Positions 51,542 through 61,030 are shown, counted from the stretch's first letter. The stretch is 64,000 nt of DNA from Sinorhizobium fredii USDA 257 (GCF_000265205.3 NC_018000.1:1550001-1614000), one strand, 5' to 3'. A program made the numbers and translations. Notes: generated by a model not told the origin, from the letters alone.

Positions 51542-52417
51542 CTACCCGAACATTGACTCGGTCGCCTCCAGGAAGCTCGCGACCACCGGACCGCGGTTTG
51601 GCCGGCTGAGGACGTAGACATCGGCTTCCGGTGCGGGATCCGCAAGCGGACGATAGACGACACCGGGACGCGAGAGATTCCGGATGCATTCCGGAACGAG
51701 CGCCACACCGAGACCTGCGGAGACCAGACTGGTCAGCGAATAGGATTCGACGACCTCATTGGTGATGTTCGGCACAAAGCCTGCCGCGACGCAGCAGTCG
51801 TGCAGATAGCGGGCGAAACGGGAGTCCGCCAGGCGGAGAAAGACGAAGCTTTCCTGCCGCAGTGCCGCGAGTTCGACCGTTTCATGGCGGGCGAGCGGGT
51901 GATGTGCCGGCAGTGCGACGCCTACCTTTTCGTGCCAGGCCACCTTACCGACGAGTTCGGCATTGTAGCGCGGCTTGCGCACGAAGCTGAGGTCGGTGCG
52001 GTGCGAAAGCAGTGCCAACTCCTGCGCCTGCGGGTCCATTTCATGAATGCGGACGAAGACACCCGGCCAACGGTCGCGGAACCGCGCTATGAGGGTCGAC
52101 AACTGACCGAGCAGGACCGAGCCGGTCGTGCCGATATTGAGCATGCCCACCTGGCCGGACCCGATGGCGCGCGCCTGATGCGTGGCATGTTCCACCTGCC
52201 CGAGGATCATCCGCGCTTGCTCGAGAAAACTGACGCCGGCCTCGGTGAGTTCGACATGCCGGCTCGTACGCTCGAAGAGGCGCGTGCCGACCTCTTCCTC
52301 CAGATCCTTGATCTGCTGGCTCAAGGGCGGCTGCGAGATGTTCAAGCTCCTTGCCGCCGCCGTAAAACTCGCCGCCTCGGCGACGGCGATGAAATAGCGC
52401 AAATGCCGTAGCTCCAT
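51542..52417 (-). CDS. LysR-family regulator, divergent from the DctA paralogue
   Basis: A 291-residue LysR protein from MELRHLRYFIAVAE (52417), with GGGAGG upstream. HTH: SFTAAARSLNISQPPLSQQI; the rest is the periplasmic-binding-like effector domain. It is convergent with the IclR gene and divergent from the dctA-allE pair, which it probably controls through sites in the 228-base gap. Confidence 0.88.
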   Translation of the reverse strand: MELRHLRYFIAVAEAASFTAAARSLNISQPPLSQQIKDLEEEVGTRLFERTSRHVELTEAGVSFLEQARMILGQVEHATHQARAIGSGQVGMLNIGTTGSVLLGQLSTLIARFRDRWPGVFVRIHEMDPQAQELALLSHRTDLSFVRKPRYNAELVGKVAWHEKVGVALPAHHPLARHETVELAALRQESFVFLRLADSRFARYLHDCCVAAGFVPNITNEVVESYSLTSLVSAGLGVALVPECIRNLSRPGVVYRPLADPAPEADVYVLSRPNRGPVVASFLEATESMFG

Positions 52418-52435
52418 CGCAACCTCCCACATTTT

Positions 52436-52484
52436 CGATATGATAAACATCTCGATCAAGTTAAACAATATATTGGACATATCG
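52436..52484. promoter_or_regulatory. Likely LysR-binding region between the regulator and dctA
   Basis: An interrupted dyad CGATATG (52436-52442) and CATATCG (52478-52484), arms perfect, spacing 35, lies in AT-rich DNA (contains AAGTTAAACAATATATTGG). This fits a recognition plus activation region of a LysR regulator; the exact T-N11-A site is not certain. Confidence 0.4.
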
Positions 52485-52645
52485 GTTTCATTTTGTTCCC
52501 ATCGCTATTGATAGGCCGGGCGTCGCACGAGGAGGGTGCACGCCCTTGAAACGGTCCAAATCCATGAGCAGGCGGCGGCAGGCGCAACGGCTTCCGCGAT
52601 TGCCAGTCGCAGCGCCCGGCTCACAGCGTTTCTGGGAGGAAACAA

Positions 52646-54004
52646 ATGTCCAGGTTCAGCAGGTCCTTGTTCGGACAAGTCATCATCGCGCTCGTCCTCG
52701 GTATCCTTGTCGGGGTCTTCTGGCCGCAATTTGCGGCGCAGCTGAAACCGCTGGGAGACGGCTTTATCAAACTGATCAAGATGGTGATTGCGCCTCTGGT
52801 CTTCGGCGTGGTCGTGCACGGCATCGTCGGCGCCGGGGACCTTAGAAAGGTCGGGCGGGTCGGGCTCAAGTCGCTCATCTATTTCGAAGCCGTGACGACG
52901 CTGGCGCTCGCGCTGGGACTGATCGCGGCCTATGTCTTCGGCCCCGGCCACGGGATGAACGTCGATCCGACGACGCTCGATGCAAACGCCCTGGGTGCCT
53001 ACACCGAAAAGGTTTCCCAGGTCACCGGCACCGTCGACTTCCTGATGCGGGTCATCCCGACGACGATTGTCGACGCCTTCGCCAAGGGCGATGTCCTGCA
53101 GGTGCTGCTGATTGCGGTGCTCTTCGGATCGGCCCTTGCGCTCGTTGGCGAGCGCGGCAGGCAGGTTGCCGATCTGATCGATCAAACGACTCAGGTACTC
53201 TTCAAGGTGATCGGCTTCATCGTCCGGCTGGCGCCGATCGGCGTCTTCGGCGCGATCGCCTACACGGTCGGGAAATACGGCATCGGCTCGCTGCAGCAGC
53301 TCGGCTATCTGGTCGTTCTGCTCTATGCGACGATCCTGCTGTTCGTCTTCGGCGTCCTCGGCCTGATCATGCGGATTGCCGGGTTCAGCATCTTCAAGTT
53401 CCTCGGATACTTGCGCGAGGAGTTGATGATCGTGATGGCTACCGCCTCCTCCGACAGCGTTCTGCCGCAGATCATGCGCAAGCTCGAACGGCTCGGAATC
53501 AAGGATTCGACTGTCGGCCTGGTCATTCCCACCGGCTATTCGTTCAACCTCGACGCATTCTCGATCTATCTGACGCTCGCGGCCGTGTTCATCGCCCAGG
53601 CCACCAATACGCCGCTGGCATCTGGCGACCTTTTGCTGATCCTCGGCGTGGCGTTGCTGACCTCGAAGGGCGCGCACGGCATACCGGGCTCCGCCATCGT
53701 CGTGCTGGCGGCAACGCTTTCGGCCATTCCGGTCATCCCGGCCATCGGCCTAGTGCTGGTCCTGTCGGTTGACTGGTTCGTCGGCATTGCCCGAGCCCTC
53801 GGAAATTTGATAGGCAATTGCGTCGCCGCCGTGGTCATTGCCGTCTGGGAGGGCGACATAGATCGCGAGCAGGCGCACCGAGTGCTCAACGGCGATCAGC
53901 CCGCAAACCCAGGGCCTGCACCTGTGCTCCACACCCCCGCAGCCGGCATAAGTGATGTCGCCGTCCCGGCTTCGGCCATCGCCCATTCCATCAACAGCCG
54001 TTAG
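52646..54004 (+). CDS. DctA-family anion:proton/sodium symporter, divergent in the substrate site
   Basis: A 452-residue DAACS transporter: QLKPLGDGFIKLIKMVIAPLVF near the N-terminus, VGLVIPTGYSFNLDAFSIYLT and LLTSKGAHGIPGS later. The family hallmark is NLDGT(N/A)IYM; here it is NLDAFSIYL. The SSSE(S/A)xLP loop reads TASSDSVLP, and the segment before the substrate arginine reads GIAR where S. meliloti DctA, as I recall, has SECR. These changes suggest a substrate other than succinate. Its stop is 44 bases before allE, so a ureide or glyoxylate-related anion is a reasonable guess. GGGAGGAAAC precedes the ATG. Confidence 0.85.
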   Translation: MSRFSRSLFGQVIIALVLGILVGVFWPQFAAQLKPLGDGFIKLIKMVIAPLVFGVVVHGIVGAGDLRKVGRVGLKSLIYFEAVTTLALALGLIAAYVFGPGHGMNVDPTTLDANALGAYTEKVSQVTGTVDFLMRVIPTTIVDAFAKGDVLQVLLIAVLFGSALALVGERGRQVADLIDQTTQVLFKVIGFIVRLAPIGVFGAIAYTVGKYGIGSLQQLGYLVVLLYATILLFVFGVLGLIMRIAGFSIFKFLGYLREELMIVMATASSDSVLPQIMRKLERLGIKDSTVGLVIPTGYSFNLDAFSIYLTLAAVFIAQATNTPLASGDLLLILGVALLTSKGAHGIPGSAIVVLAATLSAIPVIPAIGLVLVLSVDWFVGIARALGNLIGNCVAAVVIAVWEGDIDREQAHRVLNGDQPANPGPAPVLHTPAAGISDVAVPASAIAHSINSR

Positions 54005-54048
54005 TGCCAAAGCCGGTTCGAACAGACACTTCAACAGGTAACGAAAAA

Positions 54049-54885
54049 ATGCAGAGCAACTATTATTTCCCCCAAGGCGGTCACCCGCCGCAATCCAACC
54101 TGCTGACGGATCGGGCGGTGTTCACCGAGGCCTATGCGATCATTCCGAAAGGCGTGATGCGCGACATCGTCACGAGCTATCTGCCGCACTGGACGAACAC
54201 GCGTCTCTGGGTGCTTTCGCGGCCGCTGTCAGGCTTCGCCGAGACATTCTCGCAATACATCATGGAGGTCGGGCCCTCGGGAGGAAGCGATCGACCCGAG
54301 AGCGACCCCCGCGCGGAAGCCGTGCTGTTCGTGGTTGACGGGGACTTCCGCCTGACGATCGGCGGTGAAACCCATCGGATGCAGCCTGGCGGCTATGCCT
54401 TCATCCCGCCCGGCGCCGAATGGAGCCTCCGCAATGATGGTTCCACGCCGACCCGGTTTCATTGGTTCCGCAAAGCCTACGAAAAGGTGGAGGGAATCCC
54501 CCTCCCCGAACCTATCGTCACCAACGAAAGCGAAATCACTGCCACGCCGATGCCCGATACGGACGGTCGCTGGGCGACGACCCGCTTCGTCGATCCTTCG
54601 GACATGCGTCACGACATGCATGTGACGATCGTCACCTTCGAGCCGGGCGGCGTCATCCCCTTCATGGAAACCCATGTGATGGAGCACGGCCTCTACGTTC
54701 TCGAAGGCAAGGCCGTCTATCGCCTCAACGCCGACTGGGTCGAGGTCGAAGCCGGCGACTATATGTGGCTCAGGGCCTTCTGCCCGCAGGCCTGCTATGC
54801 CGGCGGACCGGGCAAGTTCCGTTACCTGCTCTACAAGGACGTCAACCGCCATATGGCGCTCGGCACGCCTGGCCGGTTCGCCTAA
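54049..54885 (+). CDS. allE: (S)-ureidoglycine aminohydrolase (bicupin)
   Basis: A 278-residue protein from MQSNYYFPQGGHPPQSNLL (54049). Two cupin domains: the first with AVLFVVDGDFRLTIGGE and PGGYAFIPPGAEW, the second with PFMETHVMEHGLYVLEGKA, carrying the metal-binding His and Glu. This is the AllE/UGlyAH pattern: ureidoglycine to ureidoglycolate plus ammonia. Its product is the substrate of AllA encoded at the other end of the locus. It probably shares a transcript with the DctA paralogue. Confidence 0.9.
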   Translation: MQSNYYFPQGGHPPQSNLLTDRAVFTEAYAIIPKGVMRDIVTSYLPHWTNTRLWVLSRPLSGFAETFSQYIMEVGPSGGSDRPESDPRAEAVLFVVDGDFRLTIGGETHRMQPGGYAFIPPGAEWSLRNDGSTPTRFHWFRKAYEKVEGIPLPEPIVTNESEITATPMPDTDGRWATTRFVDPSDMRHDMHVTIVTFEPGGVIPFMETHVMEHGLYVLEGKAVYRLNADWVEVEAGDYMWLRAFCPQACYAGGPGKFRYLLYKDVNRHMALGTPGRFA

Positions 54886-54973
54886 GGCTGGAGCCGCTCG
54901 AGCCGGGACGCTTCGTTTCCGGCTCGCATCAGCCGATATTGCGGGTTCGACGGATAGGCCATAGCTTGGTCGC

Positions 54974-57436
54974 ATGGCGACGTCCAAGCTAGAAGCCTAC
55001 CGCAAGAAGCGGGATTTTTCGAAGACGCCGGAGCCGGTCGGCAGCCCCGCCGGCGGCGGCAACCGTTTCGTCGTGCACAAGCATCATGCGACAGCGGACC
55101 ATTATGACCTGAGACTTGAGGTCGGCGGCGTGTTGAAGAGCTGGGCCGTGCCCAAGGGCCCCTCGCTCAACCCCGCCGACAAGCGTCTGGCGGTCGAGAC
55201 CGAAGATCATCCGATCGAATATATCGACTTCGAGGGCGTCATCCCGGAGGGCGAATATGGCGCCGGCCCGATGATCGTCTGGGACACCGGCGTATGGGCG
55301 CCGATGGAGGACGTCCAGAAAAGCCTCCAGACCGGCGCCTTCAAGTTTCGCCTGGCCGGTGAAAAGCTGAACGGCGGCTGGATGCTGACGCGGCTGAAGC
55401 CCAGGCCGGGGGAAGAGAACCAGACTCACTGGCTTCTCTTCAAGGAACGCGATCCTGCCGCCGATCCCTCCACCGACATTCTCGCCGCCCGGCCGGAAAG
55501 CGTCAAATCCGGCCGGCGGATCGAGGAGCTTCTCGAAAAGGCGAAGCCAGCGGCCAAGGCGGTGAAGCTGAGGCCGGGCGCCCTTGCCGGTGCGACAAAG
55601 GCAACGGCACCGACACGCATCGAGCCGCAGCTTGCCATACAGACGGCGATTCCGCCTGGTAGTGCCCCCGGGCGCGAGGTCTGGCTGCATGAGATCAAGT
55701 TCGACGGCTACCGCACGATGGCGCATCTATCCGGCGACGAGGTGCGCCTGATCACCCGCGGCGGCCTCGATTGGACAAGGCGCTATGGCGATGTGCCCGA
55801 AGCCATTCGGCGGCTGCCGTGCCGCGACGCTGTCATCGACGGCGAAATCGTCGCGCTCGACGAGGAAGGCATCAGCCGTTTCGCCCTTCTTCAGGAAGCG
55901 CTGTCCACCGGCGCCGACAACCGGCTGGTGTTCTATGCCTTCGACCTTGTCTATCTTGACGGCTGGAGCCTCGTGAATGTCCCGCTCGAGAAACGCAAGG
56001 CGCTGCTCAAACAACTGCTCGCCGCGCAACTGTCCAGCCGCTCGGCCATCCAGTTCAGCGATCACGTCGTCGGTGATGGACGCGCCTTTTACGAGCATGC
56101 GTCGGAACTGGGCCTCGAGGGGGTCATATCGAAACGTGCGACAGCTTTCTATCAGAGCGGGCGCTCCAAGACCTGGACCAAGACGAAGGCACTGAAGGCC
56201 GAAGACTTCGTGATCGCCGGCTATACCATGTCCGAGGCGGCCGAAGGGATCGCCGCGCTGGCGCTGGGCGAGTGGGTGGACGGCGAACTGCAGTATCGCG
56301 GCAAGGTCGGCACGGGTTTCGACGCGGCCATGCTCAAGCAGTTGCTGGCACGATTGGAACCGCTGCGCGCCGGGGCCGCCAAGATCGAGGGGGCGCCGAA
56401 GGAGATCAACTGGGTCCGTCCGGTGCTGACGGCGCGCATTCACTACGGCAATCGCACGACAGACAACGCGCTCCGTCATCCCGTGTTCAAGGGGCTTCGC
56501 GAGGTCGAACTCACGGCTCCCGTTTCGGGCCAGCGAAAACGGCTGATTTCCGACGCGGACCTCGCCAGCATCTCGATCACCAACCCGACCCGTCGGCTGT
56601 TCGGCAAATCCGGGCCGACCAAGCTGGATCTCGCCGTCTACTACGCCATGGTCGGCGATTTCATGCTGCCGCATATCCTCGGACGCCCGGTTTCGCTCGT
56701 CCGCTGCCCGACGGGCAAGTTCGCGGACTGCTTCTTCCAGCGGCACCCCTTCACCGGCATGCCGCCTTCGGTGGCGAGCTTCGAAGCCATGAGTTCGGAG
56801 GGCGAGACGAAACGCTACCTTTCGGTCGAAGACGCCAAAGGCTACCTGGCACTGGCGCAATTCGGCGTGGTCGAATTCCATTCCTGGGGCTCGACACGGG
56901 CGCGGCTCGAGAGACCCGACCGGGTCGTCTTCGACCTCGATCCTGGCGAGGGCATCGGCTGGCGCGAAGTGGTCGAGGCGGCCGTTCACATAAAGGGGGA
57001 GCTCGAGGCGCTCGGCCTCATTCCTCTCGTCAAGACCTCGGGCGGCAAGGGCGTCCATGTCGTCGTGCCGATCCGCCCGAAGCTCGACTGGAAGAAAGTG
57101 CACAAGGCGACCGGCGATATTGCCACCCACCTCGCCTCAACGGCGCCCGAAAGCTTCATCACCACGATGAGCAAGGGCAAGCGCGTGAAGCGCATCTTCA
57201 TCGACTTCCACCGCAACGCCCGCGGGCACACGGCAGCAGCACCCTATTCGCTTCGCGCCCGCACGAATCTGCCGGCCTCTACGCCCTTAAGCTGGACCGA
57301 TCTTGAGACTATCGACGCTCCCGAGGATTTAAATTATTCTTCGTTACCTGGCCTGTTGGCCATGTCCGGCGATCCCTGGGCCGATATCGACGACTGTGCA
57401 CGGGATTTGCCTATGCTTGCCAATGCGGAAAAGTAA
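54974..57436 (+). CDS. ligD: Multidomain ATP-dependent DNA ligase LigD
   Basis: An 820-residue bacterial NHEJ ligase with the domain order phosphoesterase (about 1-180, FVVHKHHATADHYDLRLE), ligase (about 205-520, catalytic lysine in EIKFDGYR, then DGEIVALDEEG) and polymerase/primase (about 540-815, FDLDPGEGIGWREV and VKTSGGKGVHVV). All three domains are complete. It ends 29 bases before ku. The short gap upstream (54886-54973) holds no obvious stress promoter. Confidence 0.95.
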   Translation: MATSKLEAYRKKRDFSKTPEPVGSPAGGGNRFVVHKHHATADHYDLRLEVGGVLKSWAVPKGPSLNPADKRLAVETEDHPIEYIDFEGVIPEGEYGAGPMIVWDTGVWAPMEDVQKSLQTGAFKFRLAGEKLNGGWMLTRLKPRPGEENQTHWLLFKERDPAADPSTDILAARPESVKSGRRIEELLEKAKPAAKAVKLRPGALAGATKATAPTRIEPQLAIQTAIPPGSAPGREVWLHEIKFDGYRTMAHLSGDEVRLITRGGLDWTRRYGDVPEAIRRLPCRDAVIDGEIVALDEEGISRFALLQEALSTGADNRLVFYAFDLVYLDGWSLVNVPLEKRKALLKQLLAAQLSSRSAIQFSDHVVGDGRAFYEHASELGLEGVISKRATAFYQSGRSKTWTKTKALKAEDFVIAGYTMSEAAEGIAALALGEWVDGELQYRGKVGTGFDAAMLKQLLARLEPLRAGAAKIEGAPKEINWVRPVLTARIHYGNRTTDNALRHPVFKGLREVELTAPVSGQRKRLISDADLASISITNPTRRLFGKSGPTKLDLAVYYAMVGDFMLPHILGRPVSLVRCPTGKFADCFFQRHPFTGMPPSVASFEAMSSEGETKRYLSVEDAKGYLALAQFGVVEFHSWGSTRARLERPDRVVFDLDPGEGIGWREVVEAAVHIKGELEALGLIPLVKTSGGKGVHVVVPIRPKLDWKKVHKATGDIATHLASTAPESFITTMSKGKRVKRIFIDFHRNARGHTAAAPYSLRARTNLPASTPLSWTDLETIDAPEDLNYSSLPGLLAMSGDPWADIDDCARDLPMLANAEK

Positions 57437-57465
57437 CCCGGTAGAGCACCGCGCAGGAGACACTT

Positions 57466-58347
57466 ATGGCACCCAGGGCAAGTTGGAAGGGTTATCTGAG
57501 GCTCAGCCTCGTGAGCTGTCCCGTACGGCTCTATCCCGCCACGACCACCAGCGAGCGCATCACCTTCAACCAGCTTCACAAGGAGACGCACAACCGAATC
57601 AACATGAAGCCGGTCGATCCGGAGCTGGGCCTCGTCGAACGATCCGACCTGGTGAAGGGCTATGAATACGAGGACAAGAAATACATCGTCATCGACGAGG
57701 CCGACCTCGAAAGCGTCAAGATCGAATCCAACCACACGATGAACATCGAGGCCTTCGTCGACGAAGGTTCCGTCGACGTGATCTATCAGGACGCGCCATA
57801 TTATCTTGCGCCGGACGGTGCGATGGCCGAGGAGACCTTCATCGTTTTGCGGGAAGCCTTGAGGCGGGCCGGCAAGCTCGCGATCGCGCGCCTCGTGCTT
57901 TCGGGCCGCGAACGGGTGATCGCCATCGGCGCACGCGAGACCGGCATGTTCGTCTGCACGCTCAGAAATCCCAATGAAGTGCGCGGCACGGCCGAATATT
58001 TCGGCAACATCCCGGTCGGCAGTCCCGATCCGGAAATGCTGCAGCTCGCCGAGGCGCTCATTCAGCAGAAGACGACGACCTTCGATCCGAAGAACTATGA
58101 GGATCGTTACGAAGCTGCGCTGATGCAGATGATCCGCGAGAAGCTCAAGGGCCACAAGCCGATCATCGCGGCCCCGCCTGAACGCGGCAACGTCATCAAC
58201 CTCATGGATGCGCTGAAGGCGAGCCTGTCGCAGGCGAAGCCGCCAGCGAAAAGCAAGAGCAAGACGGAGCCCGCTGCCCAAACGGGGGCGAAGAGCACCC
58301 CGGCCAAGCCCGCTGCAAAAAAGCCTAGCGCACAGAAGAAGGCCTGA
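57466..58347 (+). CDS. ku: Ku protein, DNA end-binding
   Basis: A 293-residue prokaryotic Ku starting MAPRASWKGYLRLSLVSCPVRL. The core beta-barrel domain has HKETHNRINMKPVD, GYEYEDKKYIVIDEADL and YFGNIPVG-type segments. The C-terminal 45 residues are Lys/Ala/Pro rich (AKSKSKTEPAAQTGAKS) like tails that bind DNA. It forms a homodimer ring on DNA ends and recruits LigD. Its stop overlaps the start of the next gene by one base. Confidence 0.95.
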   Translation: MAPRASWKGYLRLSLVSCPVRLYPATTTSERITFNQLHKETHNRINMKPVDPELGLVERSDLVKGYEYEDKKYIVIDEADLESVKIESNHTMNIEAFVDEGSVDVIYQDAPYYLAPDGAMAEETFIVLREALRRAGKLAIARLVLSGRERVIAIGARETGMFVCTLRNPNEVRGTAEYFGNIPVGSPDPEMLQLAEALIQQKTTTFDPKNYEDRYEAALMQMIREKLKGHKPIIAAPPERGNVINLMDALKASLSQAKPPAKSKSKTEPAAQTGAKSTPAKPAAKKPSAQKKA

Positions 58348-59435
58348 TGGCGGTCGCCGGCAAGACATTCGGCATCGTGGGCGCGCTTTCAGCCTATCCG
58401 CGGCGGCTGATCGCGCGAGAGGTTGAGCGCCAAGGGGGGCACTTGCGGCGCGGCGTCACGCGGCAGACCGCCTATGTGGTCTTCGGCCGCGGCTCGCTCA
58501 CGAAGACGACCGATGCGGAGATCGAGGCTCGTTTCGAACGTGAGGCAGATTCCGGCCGGCGCCTGCTCAGCGAGAACGGCTTCCTTCGGCTGCTGGGCCT
58601 GGCAACAGCGTCCGAGACATCGGCGCTGCCGCGGCAATCGCTGATCGATCAAGCGAAGATCGCGCCTCGCTTCTTCGATCTCCTGTCGTTGTTCGACGCC
58701 TTCGAGCACGACAGCGAACCCTATTCGTTCCGCGACGTGATCCTCGCCCGCAAATATGCGGGACTGATCGCCAGTGGTGCCGGCTGGGGGGCGATCGCGC
58801 GCTCCGTCCATCGCTCCAGCCACGTCGCCTCGCTGACGGCGCTGTCGCTACATCATGAGGGGTCGAAGACGATATACGCGCGACGCGCCGAGGGCTTGAG
58901 CGAGCTCGACGGGCAATTGCTGCTCGATCTCGGCGCAGTCGAGGAGGCGGAACTCGAGGAGCTTTTCGCGCAGGCGGAAGAGGCCGAAGAGACCGGCAAC
59001 TACGATGATGCAGCCGCGATCTACCAGCGCTATCTTGCCATCGATCGCAGCGACTCGGTCGCCGCTTTCAACCGGGCCAACTGCCTGAGGGCCGCCGGCC
59101 GCGAACTGGAGGCGGCGCATGATTACGCCCGGGCGATCAAACTCGATCCCTCCTTCGCCGAGGCCTGGTTCAACCTCGCCGGGCTGATGAGCGAGCGAAG
59201 CCGCATCGACACCGCCCGCCGGCATCTCGAAAAAGCGATCGGCCTCGACGACGACTATGCGGATGCGATCTTCAACCTGGCAAAACTGGAGTTCGACGCC
59301 GGCAATCTAGCCGAAGCGCGCCACTGGTGGATGCGCTATCTGGAACTCGACAAGGACTCCCAGTGGGCCCGCACCGCCGAACGCGGCGTGCAGTTCGTGA
59401 ACCTTCATCACTTTCCCAAGGCGCCGCACGTCTGA
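58347..59435 (+). CDS. BRCT-HTH-TPR protein translationally coupled to ku
   Basis: A 362-residue protein whose ATG shares its A with the ku stop (TGATGG). Residues about 5-85 look like a BRCT-type domain (TFGIVGALSAYPRRLIAREVERQGGH in part, then RQTAYVVFGRGS). Residues about 120-180 have a MerR/helix-turn-helix look (SFRDVILARKYAGLIASG, then WGAIARSVHRS). Residues about 205-345 are three to four TPR repeats (GNYDDAAAIYQRYLAID, AAGRELEAAHDYARAIKLDP, AEAWFNLAGLM). BRCT domains are common in repair factors, so it may be an accessory of Ku/LigD. A proven function is not known to me. Confidence 0.75.
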   Translation: MAVAGKTFGIVGALSAYPRRLIAREVERQGGHLRRGVTRQTAYVVFGRGSLTKTTDAEIEARFEREADSGRRLLSENGFLRLLGLATASETSALPRQSLIDQAKIAPRFFDLLSLFDAFEHDSEPYSFRDVILARKYAGLIASGAGWGAIARSVHRSSHVASLTALSLHHEGSKTIYARRAEGLSELDGQLLLDLGAVEEAELEELFAQAEEAEETGNYDDAAAIYQRYLAIDRSDSVAAFNRANCLRAAGRELEAAHDYARAIKLDPSFAEAWFNLAGLMSERSRIDTARRHLEKAIGLDDDYADAIFNLAKLEFDAGNLAEARHWWMRYLELDKDSQWARTAERGVQFVNLHHFPKAPHV

Positions 59436-59531
59436 TCAGGCGCGCGCAGGTCGCTGTGGCTTTGGATCGCCGCATGATCTTATCGCCGGATCGCCCCGTT
59501 TACGGAATCATGCAGAGGACGGCTGACTGCC

Positions 59532-60170
59532 ATGGTCGGAAAATTCCTGTTCGACGGACCGGAGCATGCGCCGGTCACCATTCTTCTCGCGCACGGCGCA
59601 GGCGCACCGATGGATTCACTGTCTATGTCCGCAACCGCCAAGGCGCTCGGCGAAGCAGGCTTTCGCGTCGCCCGGTTCGAATTCGGCTACATGGCGGCGC
59701 GGCGCACGGACGAGCGCAAGCCCCCGCCCCGCGCCGAAACCCTCAATCCGGAATACCGGGCGGCCGTCGCCGAGCTCGGCGCGAAGGGTCCGCTTATCAT
59801 CGGCGGTAAGTCGATGGGCGGGCGCGTCGCCAGCATGGTCGCTGACGAGCTTCATGCGAGCGGGGAGATCGCCGGGCTGCTCTGCCTCGGCTATCCCTTT
59901 CACCCACCGGCCAAGCCCGAGCAGCTTCGCACCAGGCATCTCGCCGACCTCCGAACACCAACACTGATCTGCCAGGGAACTCGCGACGAGTTCGGCACGA
60001 GGGACGAGGTTCAGGGTTACACGCTATCCGAAAAGATCGAATTCCTCTGGCTCGAGGACGGCGACCATGACCTGAAGCCGCGCAAGAGTATCTCCGGCTT
60101 CTCGGCCGCCGACCATCTGAAGACTCTGGCTGATACCGTTAAACGATGGACCGATGGCTTGGTCCCCTGA
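59532..60170 (+). CDS. Alpha/beta hydrolase, dienelactone-hydrolase/KANL3-Tex30 type
   Basis: A 212-residue hydrolase: LLAHGAGAPMDS (oxyanion region), nucleophile elbow GGKSMGGRVAS, acid in CQGTRDEFG and histidine in DGDHDLKPRK. Small hydrolases of this branch have poorly known substrates. It starts 96 bases after the BRCT-TPR gene and is seven bases before exonuclease III, so it is probably cotranscribed with the latter. Confidence 0.82.
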   Translation: MVGKFLFDGPEHAPVTILLAHGAGAPMDSLSMSATAKALGEAGFRVARFEFGYMAARRTDERKPPPRAETLNPEYRAAVAELGAKGPLIIGGKSMGGRVASMVADELHASGEIAGLLCLGYPFHPPAKPEQLRTRHLADLRTPTLICQGTRDEFGTRDEVQGYTLSEKIEFLWLEDGDHDLKPRKSISGFSAADHLKTLADTVKRWTDGLVP

Positions 60171-60177
60171 ATCAGCC

Positions 60178-60951
60178 ATGAAGATCGCCACCTTCAACAT
60201 CAACGGCGTGAACAAGCGGCTCGACAACCTCCTGGCCTGGTTAGCTGCAGCCGAGGCTGACGTCGTCTGCCTGCAGGAGCTCAAGGCGACGGACGGGCAA
60301 TTTCCAAAAGCCGCGATCGAGGCCGCGGGCTACGGCGCCGTCTGGCGCGGGCAGGCGGCCTGGAACGGCGTCGCGATTCTGGCGCGCGAAAGCGAACCGG
60401 TCTTGACGCGCGCGGAGCTCCCCGGTGATCCTTCCGATACGCAGAGCCGCTACATCGAGGCGGCGGTGAACGGCATTCTCATCGCCTCGCTCTACGCCCC
60501 GAACGGCAATCCGCAGCCAGGGCCGAAATTCGACTACAAGCTCGCCTGGCACCAGCGCCTTGCCAGCCACGCCGCGGAGCTGTTCGAGACCGGCCTACCA
60601 GTGGTGCTTGCCGGCGACTACAACGTCGTTCCCGAACCCCGCGACATCTACCCGACCCGCTCCTATGACGAAAACGCCCTCGTGCAGCCGGAAAGCCGCG
60701 CCGCCTTCCGGCAGCTGCTCGACCAGGGCTGGCTCGACGCGCTGCGAAAACTTTATCCCCAGGAGCAGCTCTTCACCTTCTGGGATTATCGGCGCAACCG
60801 CTGGCAGCGCGACGCGGGCCTGCGCCTCGACCATTTTCTCCTCAGCCGCAAACTCACCCGCCGCCTGACCGGCGCCGGCATCGACCGGGATGTCCGCGGG
60901 CAGGAAAACGCCAGCGATCACGCGCCCGTGTGGATCACCTTGAGAGACTAG
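60178..60951 (+). CDS. xthA: Exodeoxyribonuclease III / AP endonuclease
   Basis: A 257-residue enzyme from MKIATFNINGVNKRLDNLL (60178; the frame upstream overlaps the hydrolase). Motifs: CLQELKATDGQFP with the metal-binding Glu, GDYNVVPEPRD with Asp and Asn, LRLDHFLLS and the C-terminal SDHAPVW. It cuts at abasic sites and degrades one strand from 3' ends. Its place downstream of ligD-ku suggests a repair neighbourhood; many rhizobia carry more than one xth gene. Confidence 0.92.
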   Translation: MKIATFNINGVNKRLDNLLAWLAAAEADVVCLQELKATDGQFPKAAIEAAGYGAVWRGQAAWNGVAILARESEPVLTRAELPGDPSDTQSRYIEAAVNGILIASLYAPNGNPQPGPKFDYKLAWHQRLASHAAELFETGLPVVLAGDYNVVPEPRDIYPTRSYDENALVQPESRAAFRQLLDQGWLDALRKLYPQEQLFTFWDYRRNRWQRDAGLRLDHFLLSRKLTRRLTGAGIDRDVRGQENASDHAPVWITLRD

Positions 60952-61030
60952 CCGAGACCGACAGCCAGAATTTTGGTCTAGCGGTTCCCCGTTTATCGTG
61001 CACCATAGCTTCAACCACAGGGAGGCGAGC

